From positions 1 through 20,062 of the forward strand of contig JAGSPS010000027.1 in NCBI GenBank assembly GCA_018262315.1: 20,062 bases of DNA, written 5' to 3'. A program made the translations under genes and the position numbers. Below the pieces are notes generated by a model. The model ran no database searches, had not been told where the DNA came from, and worked only from the letters and a program-made list of their open reading frames with translations. The DNA is from Deltaproteobacteria bacterium (GTDB taxonomy: Bacteria > Myxococcota_A > UBA9160 > PR03). Of the stretch, positions 6,985-14,391 are shown piece by piece (position 1 is the first letter of the stretch; every line of letters begins with the position of its first letter).

Positions 6985-9900
6985 TCACGTATCGTGCAGG
7001 CCGAGCTTCCTCTCGCGTTCCTCGTGCAGGCGCATCGCTTCCCGCTGCTCGTCGGAGAGCAGCGCCGTCGCCACCCGCGGTCGCAGGATCGAGTAGAAGG
7101 TGGGCACGATGATGATCGCGCCGAGCATGTTCACGATCATCAGCAACGTGAGCAGCTGCGCCATCTCCGCCTGGAAGCGCAGATTCGAGAAAGACCACAG
7201 CACGATGCCGCCCACCACCGTGGTGGCCGTGAAGGAAACGGCCATTCCCGTGGTGCGCACGGCGCGCCGCACCGCTTCGTCGATGTCCGAGGTGCCCGCC
7301 ACCTCCTGACGGATGCGGTCCACGATGTAGATCGCGTAGTCGACGCCGATGCCGACGCCCACCGACTGCACCGGAAGCGTGTTGATGTTGAGACCCACCC
7401 CGCGGATCGCCATGTACGCCAGCGAAACCAGGGTTGCCGTGGCGATCTGCAGGAAGATGATCCCCCCGCTCGCGGGGGACCAATACGTGAGCGAGTGCAG
7501 GACGAAGATCACCGCGAAGATCAGCGTGATGTTCGCGATGTGGCTGCGCTCGACCTCGTCGTTGATCGCGGCGAGGATGCCCATGATGCCGCCCGCCATC
7601 ACGAACTGGACGCCGCGCGTCCACGAGTTCGTCGGCTGGTACTTCGGGGTCGGCTCGACCGATTTCAGATCCTGGACGATCAGATCCTTGGTGTTGACGG
7701 CGACGGCGCGGATGCCGTGCTCCTGGCTCTCCCAGTAGGTGTCGACGTCACCAGCTTCCCAGTCGGCGAGCGTCTTCGGCCACGAGAAGTACTCGCCTTC
7801 CTCGACGGAATCCCGTTCCGACTCGTAGTCGGCGATCGCCTTCTCGCGGAACTCGCCGAGCCACGCCGGTTCCCCTGCATCCACCGGGGTGACCTCGATC
7901 GCTTCGTAGACGCCGTCGCTTTTCTTCACCTGTACGTGCAGCGTGTGGTTCCGCGGCGGCAGCAGCGGGCCGAGCATGTAGTACCAGATGTCGGTCAGCT
8001 TCTGGCGGCTGAGGAAGGGCGTGTTCTTCAGGGCGTGGTCCATGTCGAGGCGAACGATCACCTCGCCCATCGGGTTTTCCTTGATGAAGGCGTCGGCCGC
8101 CAGCACCGCCCTGTGGATCGTTTCGCCCTTGTGATCGGGATAGTAGAACGAGACGTTGGCGTCCTTCGAGTCGTCGGTCATGAACGGGCGCAGGAAGCCC
8201 GGTGCGCCATTGGTGCGGAGCTGGAAGATCACCGTCCGGACGGTGCCCGGGTGCTCCGGCACGAACTGCCACTTGGGATCCCCGTAGTGGTTCATCCGCC
8301 AGTAGCCGCGGATGATCGGCGCGATCGAGACGGACGCGCCGAGGTTGGTGTAGGACTGCATCCAGCGCTCGAACTCGGTCATCCGCTGGATCGGCAGCGG
8401 ATCGGCGCTGGCGTTCTCGCGGTCGCCGCTGGTGAAGACCACCAACGAGTCCACCCCGCCGAAGCGTTTCGCGATCTGGTCCGTGGCGACGTTGAACGGG
8501 TGATCCGGCCAGAGCAGCGGCGAGCCCGGTGTTACTTGTCCGATCTTCGAATACATCAGCGTGATGTAGGTCGACGTGATGAAGAGCAGGATCGTCCCCA
8601 CCCCCAACACGTACTTCCACTTCGGATGCGTCGTGATCCAGCCGACGAAGCGCATCGCCCGGACCATGGCCGTGGGCAGGAAATGCTCGTGCTCCTTGGG
8701 AGCGGGCAGGTAGGAGATCATGACGGGGTGGAGGATCTCCACCGTGAACAGGATCGACGTCACCCAGAATGCGCCGAAGACGGCGAGGTCGCGCATCTGC
8801 GGGATCGACGTCACGAGGATCACCAGCAGACCGCCGACGTCGACCACGATGCCGAGCGTGCCGGGCACGATCAGTTCGGCCATCGCAATCGTTGCGGCTT
8901 CGATCTTGGCTGCGTTCTGGTCGGCGTAGCGCGGCGCGAGGATCTCGAAGTCCTCGAAGAAGCGCTCCGCCATCTGCACCGTGTGCGAGACGGCGCGCGC
9001 CGTGATGATCATCGGGATCACCAGCACGAGTGGGTCGAAGGTGATCCCCGTCCAGCCGGTGAAACCGGTTCCCCAGATCACCGTGATGATCGCGGCGACG
9101 AACGGGATCAGTACGCCGTGCAGCCGCCGGAAGTAGGCGAGCAGCAGCGCGAAGATCACCAGCGTCGTCAGAACGACGTAGAGCCCGATCTCGAAAGCGT
9201 GCTTGATGATCCAGCCGACGTGAACCGGTTCACCCGAGACGAAGATCTGGAGGTTGCACCCCTCCGGCCAGTCCGCGCGCGTCGGGACCGTGACGACCAC
9301 ACGCTTCACGGCGTTCCACATCGACTCCAGGTAGCCGGGATTGGTCGCCGCGGCGCACGCCTTGTCCTCGAACTCGGTCTTGATCGCCTGGACGTGGTTG
9401 AAGACCGCCTGGTAGACCTGGGAGTTGCTGAGGCGGTCGGTGATGAAGCCCGCAGAGATCAGCGCGCCGTGTTCGTCCCACGACACCAGACGGCCGTAGA
9501 TGAAGGGCGGGTTCTGTAGGACCACCTCCCGGAGCTTCTGCGCCTCTTCGAGGGTCTCCGGCACTTCCTTCATCAGCACGTCGGAGGTGATCGAGCCGTC
9601 GGGTTCGATCTGGATGGCGCGCGTGCTGGAATGCGCGAGCGAACGCACCTGGTCGTGGTTCACCGGGTAGGGCGGATAGCGGCGATCCAGCTCCTTCAAC
9701 ACCTCGGCGTCGGAGACACCTTCCTCGCTCAGCTTGTCGCGCAGCGCTTCGCGATCCTCGTTGTGCGAGTCGTAGCCGACGCCGTCGAGGCGCCGCGTGA
9801 TCTCGTGGAGCCGCTTCAACGTGTCCGGCGTGAAGATGTTGCCTTCCTTCACGACCACGCCCATCGCGACGAGCGACGAGGTGCCGAACTTCTTCGCGAA

Positions 9901-10146
9901 CTTGTCCTGGGCGTGGATGAACGGGTGCTCGGGCCATTGGGCACGCGCGGATGTGTCGACGCGCACCACCGGCCCCGGCAGTTTCATGTCGAAGCCGGCC
10001 AACACCGCGTTCACGATCGGATAGAGGAAGAAGAGCGTGGTGCAGATCAGGAAGATCACGATCGGAAAACGGTTTCGCACCACCCAACGGGCGAAGACGA
10101 GAGTCCGGGTCTGACGCGCGTGCGACTGCGGAGGAGTTTCCGACAT
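6985..10146 (-). CDS. RND/MMPL-family exporter
   Basis: A predicted inner-membrane protein of 1053 residues in the RND superfamily (COG1033/MMPL-like lipid or hydrophobic-compound transporters). It has the duplicated layout: one N-terminal helix, a large extracytoplasmic loop, a block of helices, then the same again. The second half carries GIGVDYAIYIVDR with Asp936-Tyr937 in the proton-relay helix. The equivalent helix of the first half (IPMIITARAVSHTVQ) has no acidic residue. The second extracytoplasmic domain has a long acidic stretch near the membrane. ATG 10146 was chosen (MSETPPQS, with AGAGG just upstream); the frame remains open to 10224 but that extension looks non-coding. No periplasmic adaptor or outer-membrane partner is adjacent. 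Substrate unknown. Confidence 0.88.
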   Translation of the reverse strand: MSETPPQSHARQTRTLVFARWVVRNRFPIVIFLICTTLFFLYPIVNAVLAGFDMKLPGPVVRVDTSARAQWPEHPFIHAQDKFAKKFGTSSLVAMGVVVKEGNIFTPDTLKRLHEITRRLDGVGYDSHNEDREALRDKLSEEGVSDAEVLKELDRRYPPYPVNHDQVRSLAHSSTRAIQIEPDGSITSDVLMKEVPETLEEAQKLREVVLQNPPFIYGRLVSWDEHGALISAGFITDRLSNSQVYQAVFNHVQAIKTEFEDKACAAATNPGYLESMWNAVKRVVVTVPTRADWPEGCNLQIFVSGEPVHVGWIIKHAFEIGLYVVLTTLVIFALLLAYFRRLHGVLIPFVAAIITVIWGTGFTGWTGITFDPLVLVIPMIITARAVSHTVQMAERFFEDFEILAPRYADQNAAKIEAATIAMAELIVPGTLGIVVDVGGLLVILVTSIPQMRDLAVFGAFWVTSILFTVEILHPVMISYLPAPKEHEHFLPTAMVRAMRFVGWITTHPKWKYVLGVGTILLFITSTYITLMYSKIGQVTPGSPLLWPDHPFNVATDQIAKRFGGVDSLVVFTSGDRENASADPLPIQRMTEFERWMQSYTNLGASVSIAPIIRGYWRMNHYGDPKWQFVPEHPGTVRTVIFQLRTNGAPGFLRPFMTDDSKDANVSFYYPDHKGETIHRAVLAADAFIKENPMGEVIVRLDMDHALKNTPFLSRQKLTDIWYYMLGPLLPPRNHTLHVQVKKSDGVYEAIEVTPVDAGEPAWLGEFREKAIADYESERDSVEEGEYFSWPKTLADWEAGDVDTYWESQEHGIRAVAVNTKDLIVQDLKSVEPTPKYQPTNSWTRGVQFVMAGGIMGILAAINDEVERSHIANITLIFAVIFVLHSLTYWSPASGGIIFLQIATATLVSLAYMAIRGVGLNINTLPVQSVGVGIGVDYAIYIVDRIRQEVAGTSDIDEAVRRAVRTTGMAVSFTATTVVGGIVLWSFSNLRFQAEMAQLLTLLMIVNMLGAIIIVPTFYSILRPRVATALLSDEQREAMRLHEERERKLGLHDT

Positions 10147-10386
10147 GGTGGCCTCTCGTGTTCGGGTCCCGGCGACGGCCCTGCGTCGTGGGAGATGGAC
10201 GCTCGAACGCCGCCCTGCCTGCAATGCGATCGTGCCCGGCGATCGCGGCGTGCGTCCGGGGAGAGACCACCACCAACGGGGGGGAGGTCGGCAACCCGCC
10301 GGAACCTTATTTCGAGAGGCGGTCCCGGGTCAAGCTCTTGCCGTCCGAGTCGAGGTCGGTTAGGCGGGCGCGAGGAGGAGATCCCG
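10147..10386. promoter_or_regulatory. divergent intergenic region of the RND exporter and hydroxyacid dehydrogenase genes
   Basis: These 240 bases separate two divergent starts and must hold promoters for one or both genes. I see a 7-G run near 10275-10282, an AT-richer spot CTTATTT near 10306, and the dehydrogenase Shine-Dalgarno AGGAGG at 10373-10378. I cannot identify convincing -35/-10 pairs or an operator. Confidence 0.35.
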
Positions 10387-11373
10387 ATGAGCGATCGGGC
10401 CCGAATCTTCGCGACGCGATCGCTGGCGGGAGCGCCGCTCGCCGGTCTCGCGCATCGCTGTGACCTCGACGTCTGGCCCGCACGCACGGCTCCGACGCCC
10501 GAGCAGCTCGCCTCGCGATCCCGCGACGCCGACGGCCTGCTCTGCCTGCTCACGGACCGCATCGACGCCGCGCTCCTCGAGCGCTGCCCGCGCCTGCGCG
10601 CCGTGTCGAGCGTCTCGGTGGGGGTCGATCATGTCGATCTCGACGCGGCGACGGCGCGGGGCATCCCGGTCGGCCACACGCCGGGCGTCCTCACCGAGAC
10701 CACCGCCGACCTGGCGTTCGCGCTGCTGCTCGCCGCGGCCCGCCGCGTCGCCGAGGGCGACCGCTTCGTGCGCGCCGGGGAGTGGACGCCGGATCGTGTC
10801 TGGGAGCCGGACCTGCTGCTCGGCCGCGATGTCCACGGCGCCACGCTCGGGCTCGTCGGCCTCGGGGCGATCGGGCAGGCGATGGCCCGGCGTGCGCAGG
10901 GCTTCGGAATGCGGGTACTCGCCTGGTCGCGCACCCGCCGCGACATGCCGGGCGTCGCGTTTGCGTCGCTCGACTCGCTGCTCCCGGCGGCCGATTTCGT
11001 GAGCGTCCACGTCGCGCTCAACGCCGACACGCGCGGGCTGCTCGGGGAGTCTGCGCTCGCCCGCATGAAACCCGGCGCCGTGCTCGTGAACACCGCGCGC
11101 GGCGGCATCGTGGACGAAGACGCGCTCGCCGATGCGCTCCGGTCCGGTCAGCTCGGCGCCGCCGGACTCGACGTCTTCGCCCGCGAGCCGCTCGATCCGG
11201 CGAGTCCACTTCTCAGGCTGCCGAACGTCGTGCTGACTCCGCACATCGGCAGCGCGAGCGAGGCGACGCGCGCGCGGATGGTCGAGCTGGCCGTCGAGAA
11301 CCTGCTGGCCGCACTCGCAGGAAACCCGATGCCGCACTGCGCGAACCCTGCCGTGTACGCACGGCCAACCTGA
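10387..11373 (+). CDS. D-2-hydroxyacid dehydrogenase, glyoxylate/hydroxypyruvate reductase-like
   Basis: A 328-residue NAD(P)-dependent oxidoreductase that interconverts 2-keto acids and D-2-hydroxy acids. The dinucleotide fold shows GLGAIG (Gly158, Gly160, Gly163). The catalytic Arg238 (NTARGGIVDE), Glu267 (FAREPL) and His286 (TPHIGSAS) are all present, and SVGVDHVDLDAA in the N-terminal half is typical of the family. Length is normal. ATG 10387 has AGGAGG 8 bases upstream. GHRB/GRHPR-like glyoxylate reductase is the closest match by pattern, but substrates in this family cannot be assigned by motif. It stands alone between the RND gene and a repeat patch. Confidence 0.92.
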   Translation: MSDRARIFATRSLAGAPLAGLAHRCDLDVWPARTAPTPEQLASRSRDADGLLCLLTDRIDAALLERCPRLRAVSSVSVGVDHVDLDAATARGIPVGHTPGVLTETTADLAFALLLAAARRVAEGDRFVRAGEWTPDRVWEPDLLLGRDVHGATLGLVGLGAIGQAMARRAQGFGMRVLAWSRTRRDMPGVAFASLDSLLPAADFVSVHVALNADTRGLLGESALARMKPGAVLVNTARGGIVDEDALADALRSGQLGAAGLDVFAREPLDPASPLLRLPNVVLTPHIGSASEATRARMVELAVENLLAALAGNPMPHCANPAVYARPT

Positions 11374-11393
11374 CAATCCCGCGAGCCGCGAGT

Positions 11394-11433
11394 CTGAGGA
11401 GTCTCCTGAACCGGAATCTGAGGAGTCCCCTGA
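11394..11433. repeat. two 16-base direct repeats
   Basis: CTGAGGAGTCTCCTGA at 11394-11409 recurs at 11418-11433 with one change, 24 bases apart. Each copy has a small dyad (AGGAG-T-CTCCT in the first). They lie just after the hydroxyacid dehydrogenase stop. Confidence 0.75.
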
Positions 11434-11443
11434 CCCGTGTTCG

Positions 11444-11470
11444 GCGCGGAACCGTTCCTCGGTTCCGCGC
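11444..11470. terminator. perfect 10-bp hairpin in the repeat patch
   Basis: GCGCGGAACC (11444-11453) pairs perfectly with GGTTCCGCGC (11461-11470) around a 7-base loop. It lies between two convergent genes. No T-run follows on either strand, so it is a candidate terminator only, and its right arm merges into the next repeat array. Confidence 0.5.
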
Positions 11471-11532
11471 GGGATCATGAGTTTCGCGCGGGATCATGAA
11501 ATTTGGCGCGGGGTCATGAGTTGGGGTCATGA
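11467..11532. repeat. degenerate tandem repeat containing TCATGA
   Basis: GCGCGGGATCATGA occurs at 11467-11480 and 11486-11499, GCGCGGGGTCATGA at 11506-11519, and a shortened GGGGTCATGA at 11523-11532. The period is 19-20 bases. The palindrome TCATGA is in every copy. The last copy contains the stop codon of the minus-strand NYN gene, so the array could have grown by local duplication of that gene's 3' end. Confidence 0.8.
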
Positions 11533-12123
11533 GTTTGCCGCGCGGCAGCGCTGGGCGAAGGTGCCCGGCGCCACTACCTGCGCGCCGCGATGGCGCGCGC
11601 GCGCGGCGAGGCGTCGGTCCGCCGTGACGACGGCGACGCACGCGGGATCCGGCGCGCTGCGCACTGCCGTGAGCAACCAGTCGTCGGCGGGGGCCGCAAA
11701 GATCACGCGCGGTCCGGCCGCATCGCCCATTTCGTCGGCGGACGGCGGCTGTGAGCCGTCGAACACCACCACCACTTCGGCGTCCGGCGCATCGAAGGCG
11801 CGCGCCAGTGCGACGACGCGCTCGCGACCCCGGCTCTGCCACCACGACTTTCGCGACTCGCCGTGCAGCAGCACCACGTGGAGCATGTTGAAGCCATCGA
11901 CGAGCCACAGCGTCGGTCGCGGTTCCGCGGGGGTGGTGGAGTCGCTCACGGTGCTCTGAAGGTAGGCGCTCGATGGCGCTTCGACCCCCAGCCAGCGCAG
12001 CGCCACCGAAGTGCCGAGCGCGAGCGCGACGAACGCCGCGATCACGCCGAGCGTCGATCCAATCTCGCGCAGAAGATCATGCAGACGAGTTTCGTGCAGC
12101 AGATCGCGGGGTTCGGGGTTCAT
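11527..12123 (-). CDS. membrane-anchored NYN/PIN-fold (YacP-like) ribonuclease-like protein
   Basis: A 198-residue protein. The N-terminal 22 residues are charged, residues about 23-45 form one hydrophobic helix, residues 50-70 are a Ser/Thr/Pro linker, and the rest is a NYN-type PIN domain. Conserved acidic positions are visible: Asp76 with Asn79 (WLVDGFNML), Asp122 (VVVFDGS), Asp147/Asp148 (ADDWLL) and Asp169 (VVTADRRLA). Soluble YacP/Rae1 proteins of this fold are ribosome-associated RNases; this one has a membrane anchor. ATG 12123 was preferred over 12129 because AGGAGG (12130-12135) leaves the proper 6-base spacing only for 12123. The fold call is good; RNase activity and topology are inference. 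Confidence 0.75.
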   Translation of the reverse strand: MNPEPRDLLHETRLHDLLREIGSTLGVIAAFVALALGTSVALRWLGVEAPSSAYLQSTVSDSTTPAEPRPTLWLVDGFNMLHVVLLHGESRKSWWQSRGRERVVALARAFDAPDAEVVVVFDGSQPPSADEMGDAAGPRVIFAAPADDWLLTAVRSAPDPACVAVVTADRRLAARARHRGAQVVAPGTFAQRCRAANS

Positions 12124-12129
12124 GACCAT

Positions 12130-12135
12130 CCTCCT
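12130..12135 (-). promoter_or_regulatory. Shine-Dalgarno site deciding between two ATGs
   Basis: AGGAGG on the minus strand directly abuts ATG 12129 but lies 6 bases before ATG 12123, favouring the latter as start of the NYN protein. Confidence 0.7.
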
Positions 12136-12139
12136 GGAC

Positions 12140-12213
12140 GGTCACTCTGGACCCGGGTCGTGACGGAAACGGTCACAATCCCCGCGAAGGTTGCGACCCG
12201 CCGGACCGTGACC
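12140..12213. promoter_or_regulatory. cluster of GTCAC/GTGAC half-sites between divergent genes
   Basis: The 103-base gap between the NYN gene and aguB holds GTCAC at 12141-12145, GTGAC at 12160-12164, GTCAC at 12172-12176 and GTGAC at 12208-12212. The second and third form an inverted repeat with a 7-base spacer. This could be an operator for a dimeric regulator; no regulator is encoded nearby. No clear -35/-10 pair is visible. Confidence 0.3.
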
Positions 12214-12226
12214 TAATCCCCGAGCC

Positions 12227-13117
12227 ATGACGGCACGAACGGGATCGGTGGCCCGCGCGCTGCGGGTCGGGCTCGTGCAGATGCGCTGCGCGCCCGACGA
12301 CCCGGCCGCAAACCTCGCCAAGGCGATCGCGGGGATCGAGGACGCCGCCGTGCGCGGCGCCGAGCTGGTCTGCCTCCAGGAACTCTTCCGCACCCCGTAC
12401 TTCTGCCAGTCCGAGGTGCACGGGCGCTTCGACCTGGCCGAACCGGTGCCGGGACCGACGACCGAGGCGCTCGCGAAGGTCGCCGCAGCGCGGGGAGTGG
12501 TGGTCGTCGCCTCGGTCTTCGAGCGGCGCGCCGAAGGGCTCTACCACAACACCGCGGTGGTGCTCGACGCCGACGGCCGGCAGGCTGGCGTCTACCGCAA
12601 GATGCACATCCCCGACGACCCGCTCTACTACGAGAAGTTCTACTTCACGCCCGGCGACCTCGGCTTCCAGTCGATCCCCACCCGCGCCGCACGCGTCGGC
12701 ACGCTGGTGTGCTGGGATCAGTGGTTCCCCGAAGCCGCGCGACTCACCGCGCTCGCCGGCGCGCAGCTGCTCGTCTACCCGACGGCGATCGGCTGGGAAA
12801 CCGGCGTGCGCCCCGAGTGGGAAGACGCCGAGCACGACGCGTGGGAAACGGCGCAGCGCGCCCACGCGATCGCCAACGGCGTCTTCGTGGTCGCGGCCAA
12901 TCGCGTCGGCGCCGAGGAGCGGCTCACGTTCTGGGGACAGTCGTTCGTGGCGGATCCCTTCGGCCGCGTGATTGCGCGGGCCTCGTCGACGGAAGAAGAG
13001 ACGCTGGTCGTCGACTGCGACCTCGCGCTGATCGAGGAATGCCGCCGCGGCTGGCCCTTCCTGCGCGACCGTCGCATCGATGCGTATGGTGATCTGCTGA
13101 AGCGCTTCCGGGATTGA
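12227..13117 (+). CDS. aguB: N-carbamoylputrescine amidase
   Basis: A 296-residue nitrilase-superfamily enzyme that hydrolyses N-carbamoylputrescine to putrescine, CO2 and ammonia. It is the second step of the agmatine route to putrescine. The catalytic triad is clear: Glu52 (CLQELF), Lys125 (YRKMHIPDD) and Cys162 (LVCWDQWFPE). The segments FCQSE, YEKFYFTPGD and the DQWFPEAARL context are characteristic of AguB rather than of generic nitrilases. ATG 12227 has only a weak GAG upstream, and the first ~10 residues are a non-conserved extension. The agmatine deiminase gene begins 1 base after its stop, which confirms the pathway. Confidence 0.96.
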   Translation: MTARTGSVARALRVGLVQMRCAPDDPAANLAKAIAGIEDAAVRGAELVCLQELFRTPYFCQSEVHGRFDLAEPVPGPTTEALAKVAAARGVVVVASVFERRAEGLYHNTAVVLDADGRQAGVYRKMHIPDDPLYYEKFYFTPGDLGFQSIPTRAARVGTLVCWDQWFPEAARLTALAGAQLLVYPTAIGWETGVRPEWEDAEHDAWETAQRAHAIANGVFVVAANRVGAEERLTFWGQSFVADPFGRVIARASSTEEETLVVDCDLALIEECRRGWPFLRDRRIDAYGDLLKRFRD

Positions 13118-13118
13118 G

Positions 13119-14276
13119 TTGGGCGGCGCGACGCCCGCATCGCTCGGCTATCGCTGGCCCGCCGAATGGGAGCGCCACCGGGCGACCTGGCTCTCGTGGC
13201 CGCACAACCTCGAGACCTGGCCCGACGCGCTGCCGGCCGTGCGCGCGACCTTCGCCGAGTTCGTGCGAGTCCTCGCGCCACACGAGGCCGTCGAGATCGG
13301 CGTTGCGGACGACGCGATGGAAGAAATCGCGCGCAAGGCGATCCGCGCCGCCGGTACCGATCCGGATCGCAACGTGCGCTTCCACCGCTACCCGACGAAC
13401 GATGCCTGGTGTCGCGACCACGGCCCGATCTTCGTGGTGAAACAAGATGGCTGGCGCGCAACCGCACGCGGCGCCGCAGGCGACGCGCGTAGCCCGCAAG
13501 GTGCCGAAGGCGCCGCGCCGCGAGCCACGGGCGAGCGAAGTTCATCTGCTGGGCAGGCGAGCAAAGTCGCCATGGTCGACTTCCGCTTCGACAACTGGGG
13601 CCGAAAATACCCCGGTTGGGAACGCGACGACGCCGTACCGCGTCACGTCGAAAAGATTCTCGGCTTGCCACGCTTCGCCTGCGACGTGGTGCTCGAAGGG
13701 GGCGGCATCGACGGCGACGGACGCGGCAGCGTGCTGACCACCGAGTCGTGCCTGCTGAATCCGAATCGCGGCGCGGGTCGCACGCGCGCGGCGATGGAGC
13801 GCGTGCTCGCGGAGTTCCTCGGCGCGCGCCAGGTGATCTGGCTCGGCGACGGCATCGAGGGCGACGACACCGATGGTCATGTAGACGACATTGCGCGCTT
13901 CGTGGCAGAGGGCGTCGTCGTGGCGGCGAGCTGCGACGACGAGTCAGATCCCAACTTCGAGCCGCTCACGGAGAATCTCCGCCGCCTCGCATCGGCGCGC
14001 GACGCGCGCGGTCGCGCGCTGACGGTGGCCCCGCTGCCGATGCCGCCGCGCATCGAGCGGGCAGGCCAGCGCAGCCCGGCGAGCCATGCGAACTTCTATC
14101 TGGCGAACGGTGTTGCGCTGGTGCCCGTCTTCGGTGGCGCGAGCGACGCGCGTGCTCTCGCGATCCTGCGCGAAGTGCTGCCGGGTCGCGAGATCGTCGG
14201 CATCGGCTGCACGGAGCTGGTCTCCGGCTTCGGCGCGATCCACTGCGTCACCCAACAAGAGCCCGCCGCGAGCTGA
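13119..14276 (+). CDS. aguA: agmatine deiminase
   Basis: A 385-residue guanidino-modifying enzyme that converts agmatine to N-carbamoylputrescine, the substrate of the preceding aguB product. Motifs: MPAEWE-like PAEWERHRATW near the N-terminus, NDAWCRDHGPIFV, VLEGGGID, LGDGIEGDDTDGHVDD, and the catalytic Cys376 in GAIHCVTQQ. TTG 13119 is the first usable start after the aguB stop and is needed to include the conserved N-terminus; its Shine-Dalgarno site is weak, so translational coupling to aguB is likely. Between residues about 113 and 150 there is an Ala/Gly/Ser-rich insertion not seen in typical AguA proteins (about 345-370 residues), encoded by a GC-rich palindromic stretch. Confidence 0.95.
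   Translation: MGGATPASLGYRWPAEWERHRATWLSWPHNLETWPDALPAVRATFAEFVRVLAPHEAVEIGVADDAMEEIARKAIRAAGTDPDRNVRFHRYPTNDAWCRDHGPIFVVKQDGWRATARGAAGDARSPQGAEGAAPRATGERSSSAGQASKVAMVDFRFDNWGRKYPGWERDDAVPRHVEKILGLPRFACDVVLEGGGIDGDGRGSVLTTESCLLNPNRGAGRTRAAMERVLAEFLGARQVIWLGDGIEGDDTDGHVDDIARFVAEGVVVAASCDDESDPNFEPLTENLRRLASARDARGRALTVAPLPMPPRIERAGQRSPASHANFYLANGVALVPVFGGASDARALAILREVLPGREIVGIGCTELVSGFGAIHCVTQQEPAAS
13492..13532 (+). repeat. palindromic in-frame insertion inside aguA
   Basis: GGTGCC (13500-13505) and GGCGCC (13509-13514) form a tight hairpin with a GAA loop and one G-T pair. It is enclosed by GCCCG (13492-13496) and CGGGC (13528-13532). The stretch falls within the extra ~35 codons of aguA, suggesting a small palindromic element inserted in frame. 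Only one copy is in the window, so this is a candidate. Confidence 0.4.
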
Positions 14277-14328
14277 GCGCCGAGCGCCGCCAATCTGAGA
14301 CGGCAGCCGAATCACCGCACGAATGCGC

Positions 14329-14357
14329 TTTTCATCGGTCTCGGAATTCGTTAGATA
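14329..14357 (+). promoter_or_regulatory. frdA: possible promoter of frdABCD
   Basis: The 115-base gap before frdA contains an AT-rich island with TTTTCA (14329-14334), a 17-base spacer and TAGATA (14352-14357). Matches to sigma-70 hexamers are 4/6 and 3/6, so this is weak. The position, about 35 bases before the start, fits. Confidence 0.25.
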
Positions 14358-14377
14358 CTGCATGCGTTTCGAGCCCC

Positions 14378-14385
14378 AGGAGGGG
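14378..14385 (+). promoter_or_regulatory. frdA: Shine-Dalgarno site deciding the TTG start of frdA
   Basis: AGGAGGGG lies 6 bases before TTG 14392. Upstream ATGs at 14323 and 14362 have no such site, and starting there would put this perfect Shine-Dalgarno inside the coding region. Confidence 0.75.
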
Positions 14386-14391
14386 AATCCC

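Noticed and set aside
6994..9519. 841-codon open frame opposite the RND gene
   Set aside because: Composition bias shadow, His/Asp/Arg-rich, no recognisable fold.
10147..10224. N-terminal extension of the RND protein to 10224
   Set aside because: The extension is Arg-rich without family likeness, and ATG 10146 has a good ribosome-binding site.
11394..11532. CRISPR array
   Set aside because: Units are short and nearly adjacent with 5-8 base gaps, not unique spacers of 30 bases; no cas genes.
11213..11908. Minus-strand frame running through the repeat patch, giving peptide repeats such as Ser-Gly-Asp-Ser
   Set aside because: The repeats follow from the DNA repeats, the stop pattern is random and the real NYN gene occupies another frame.
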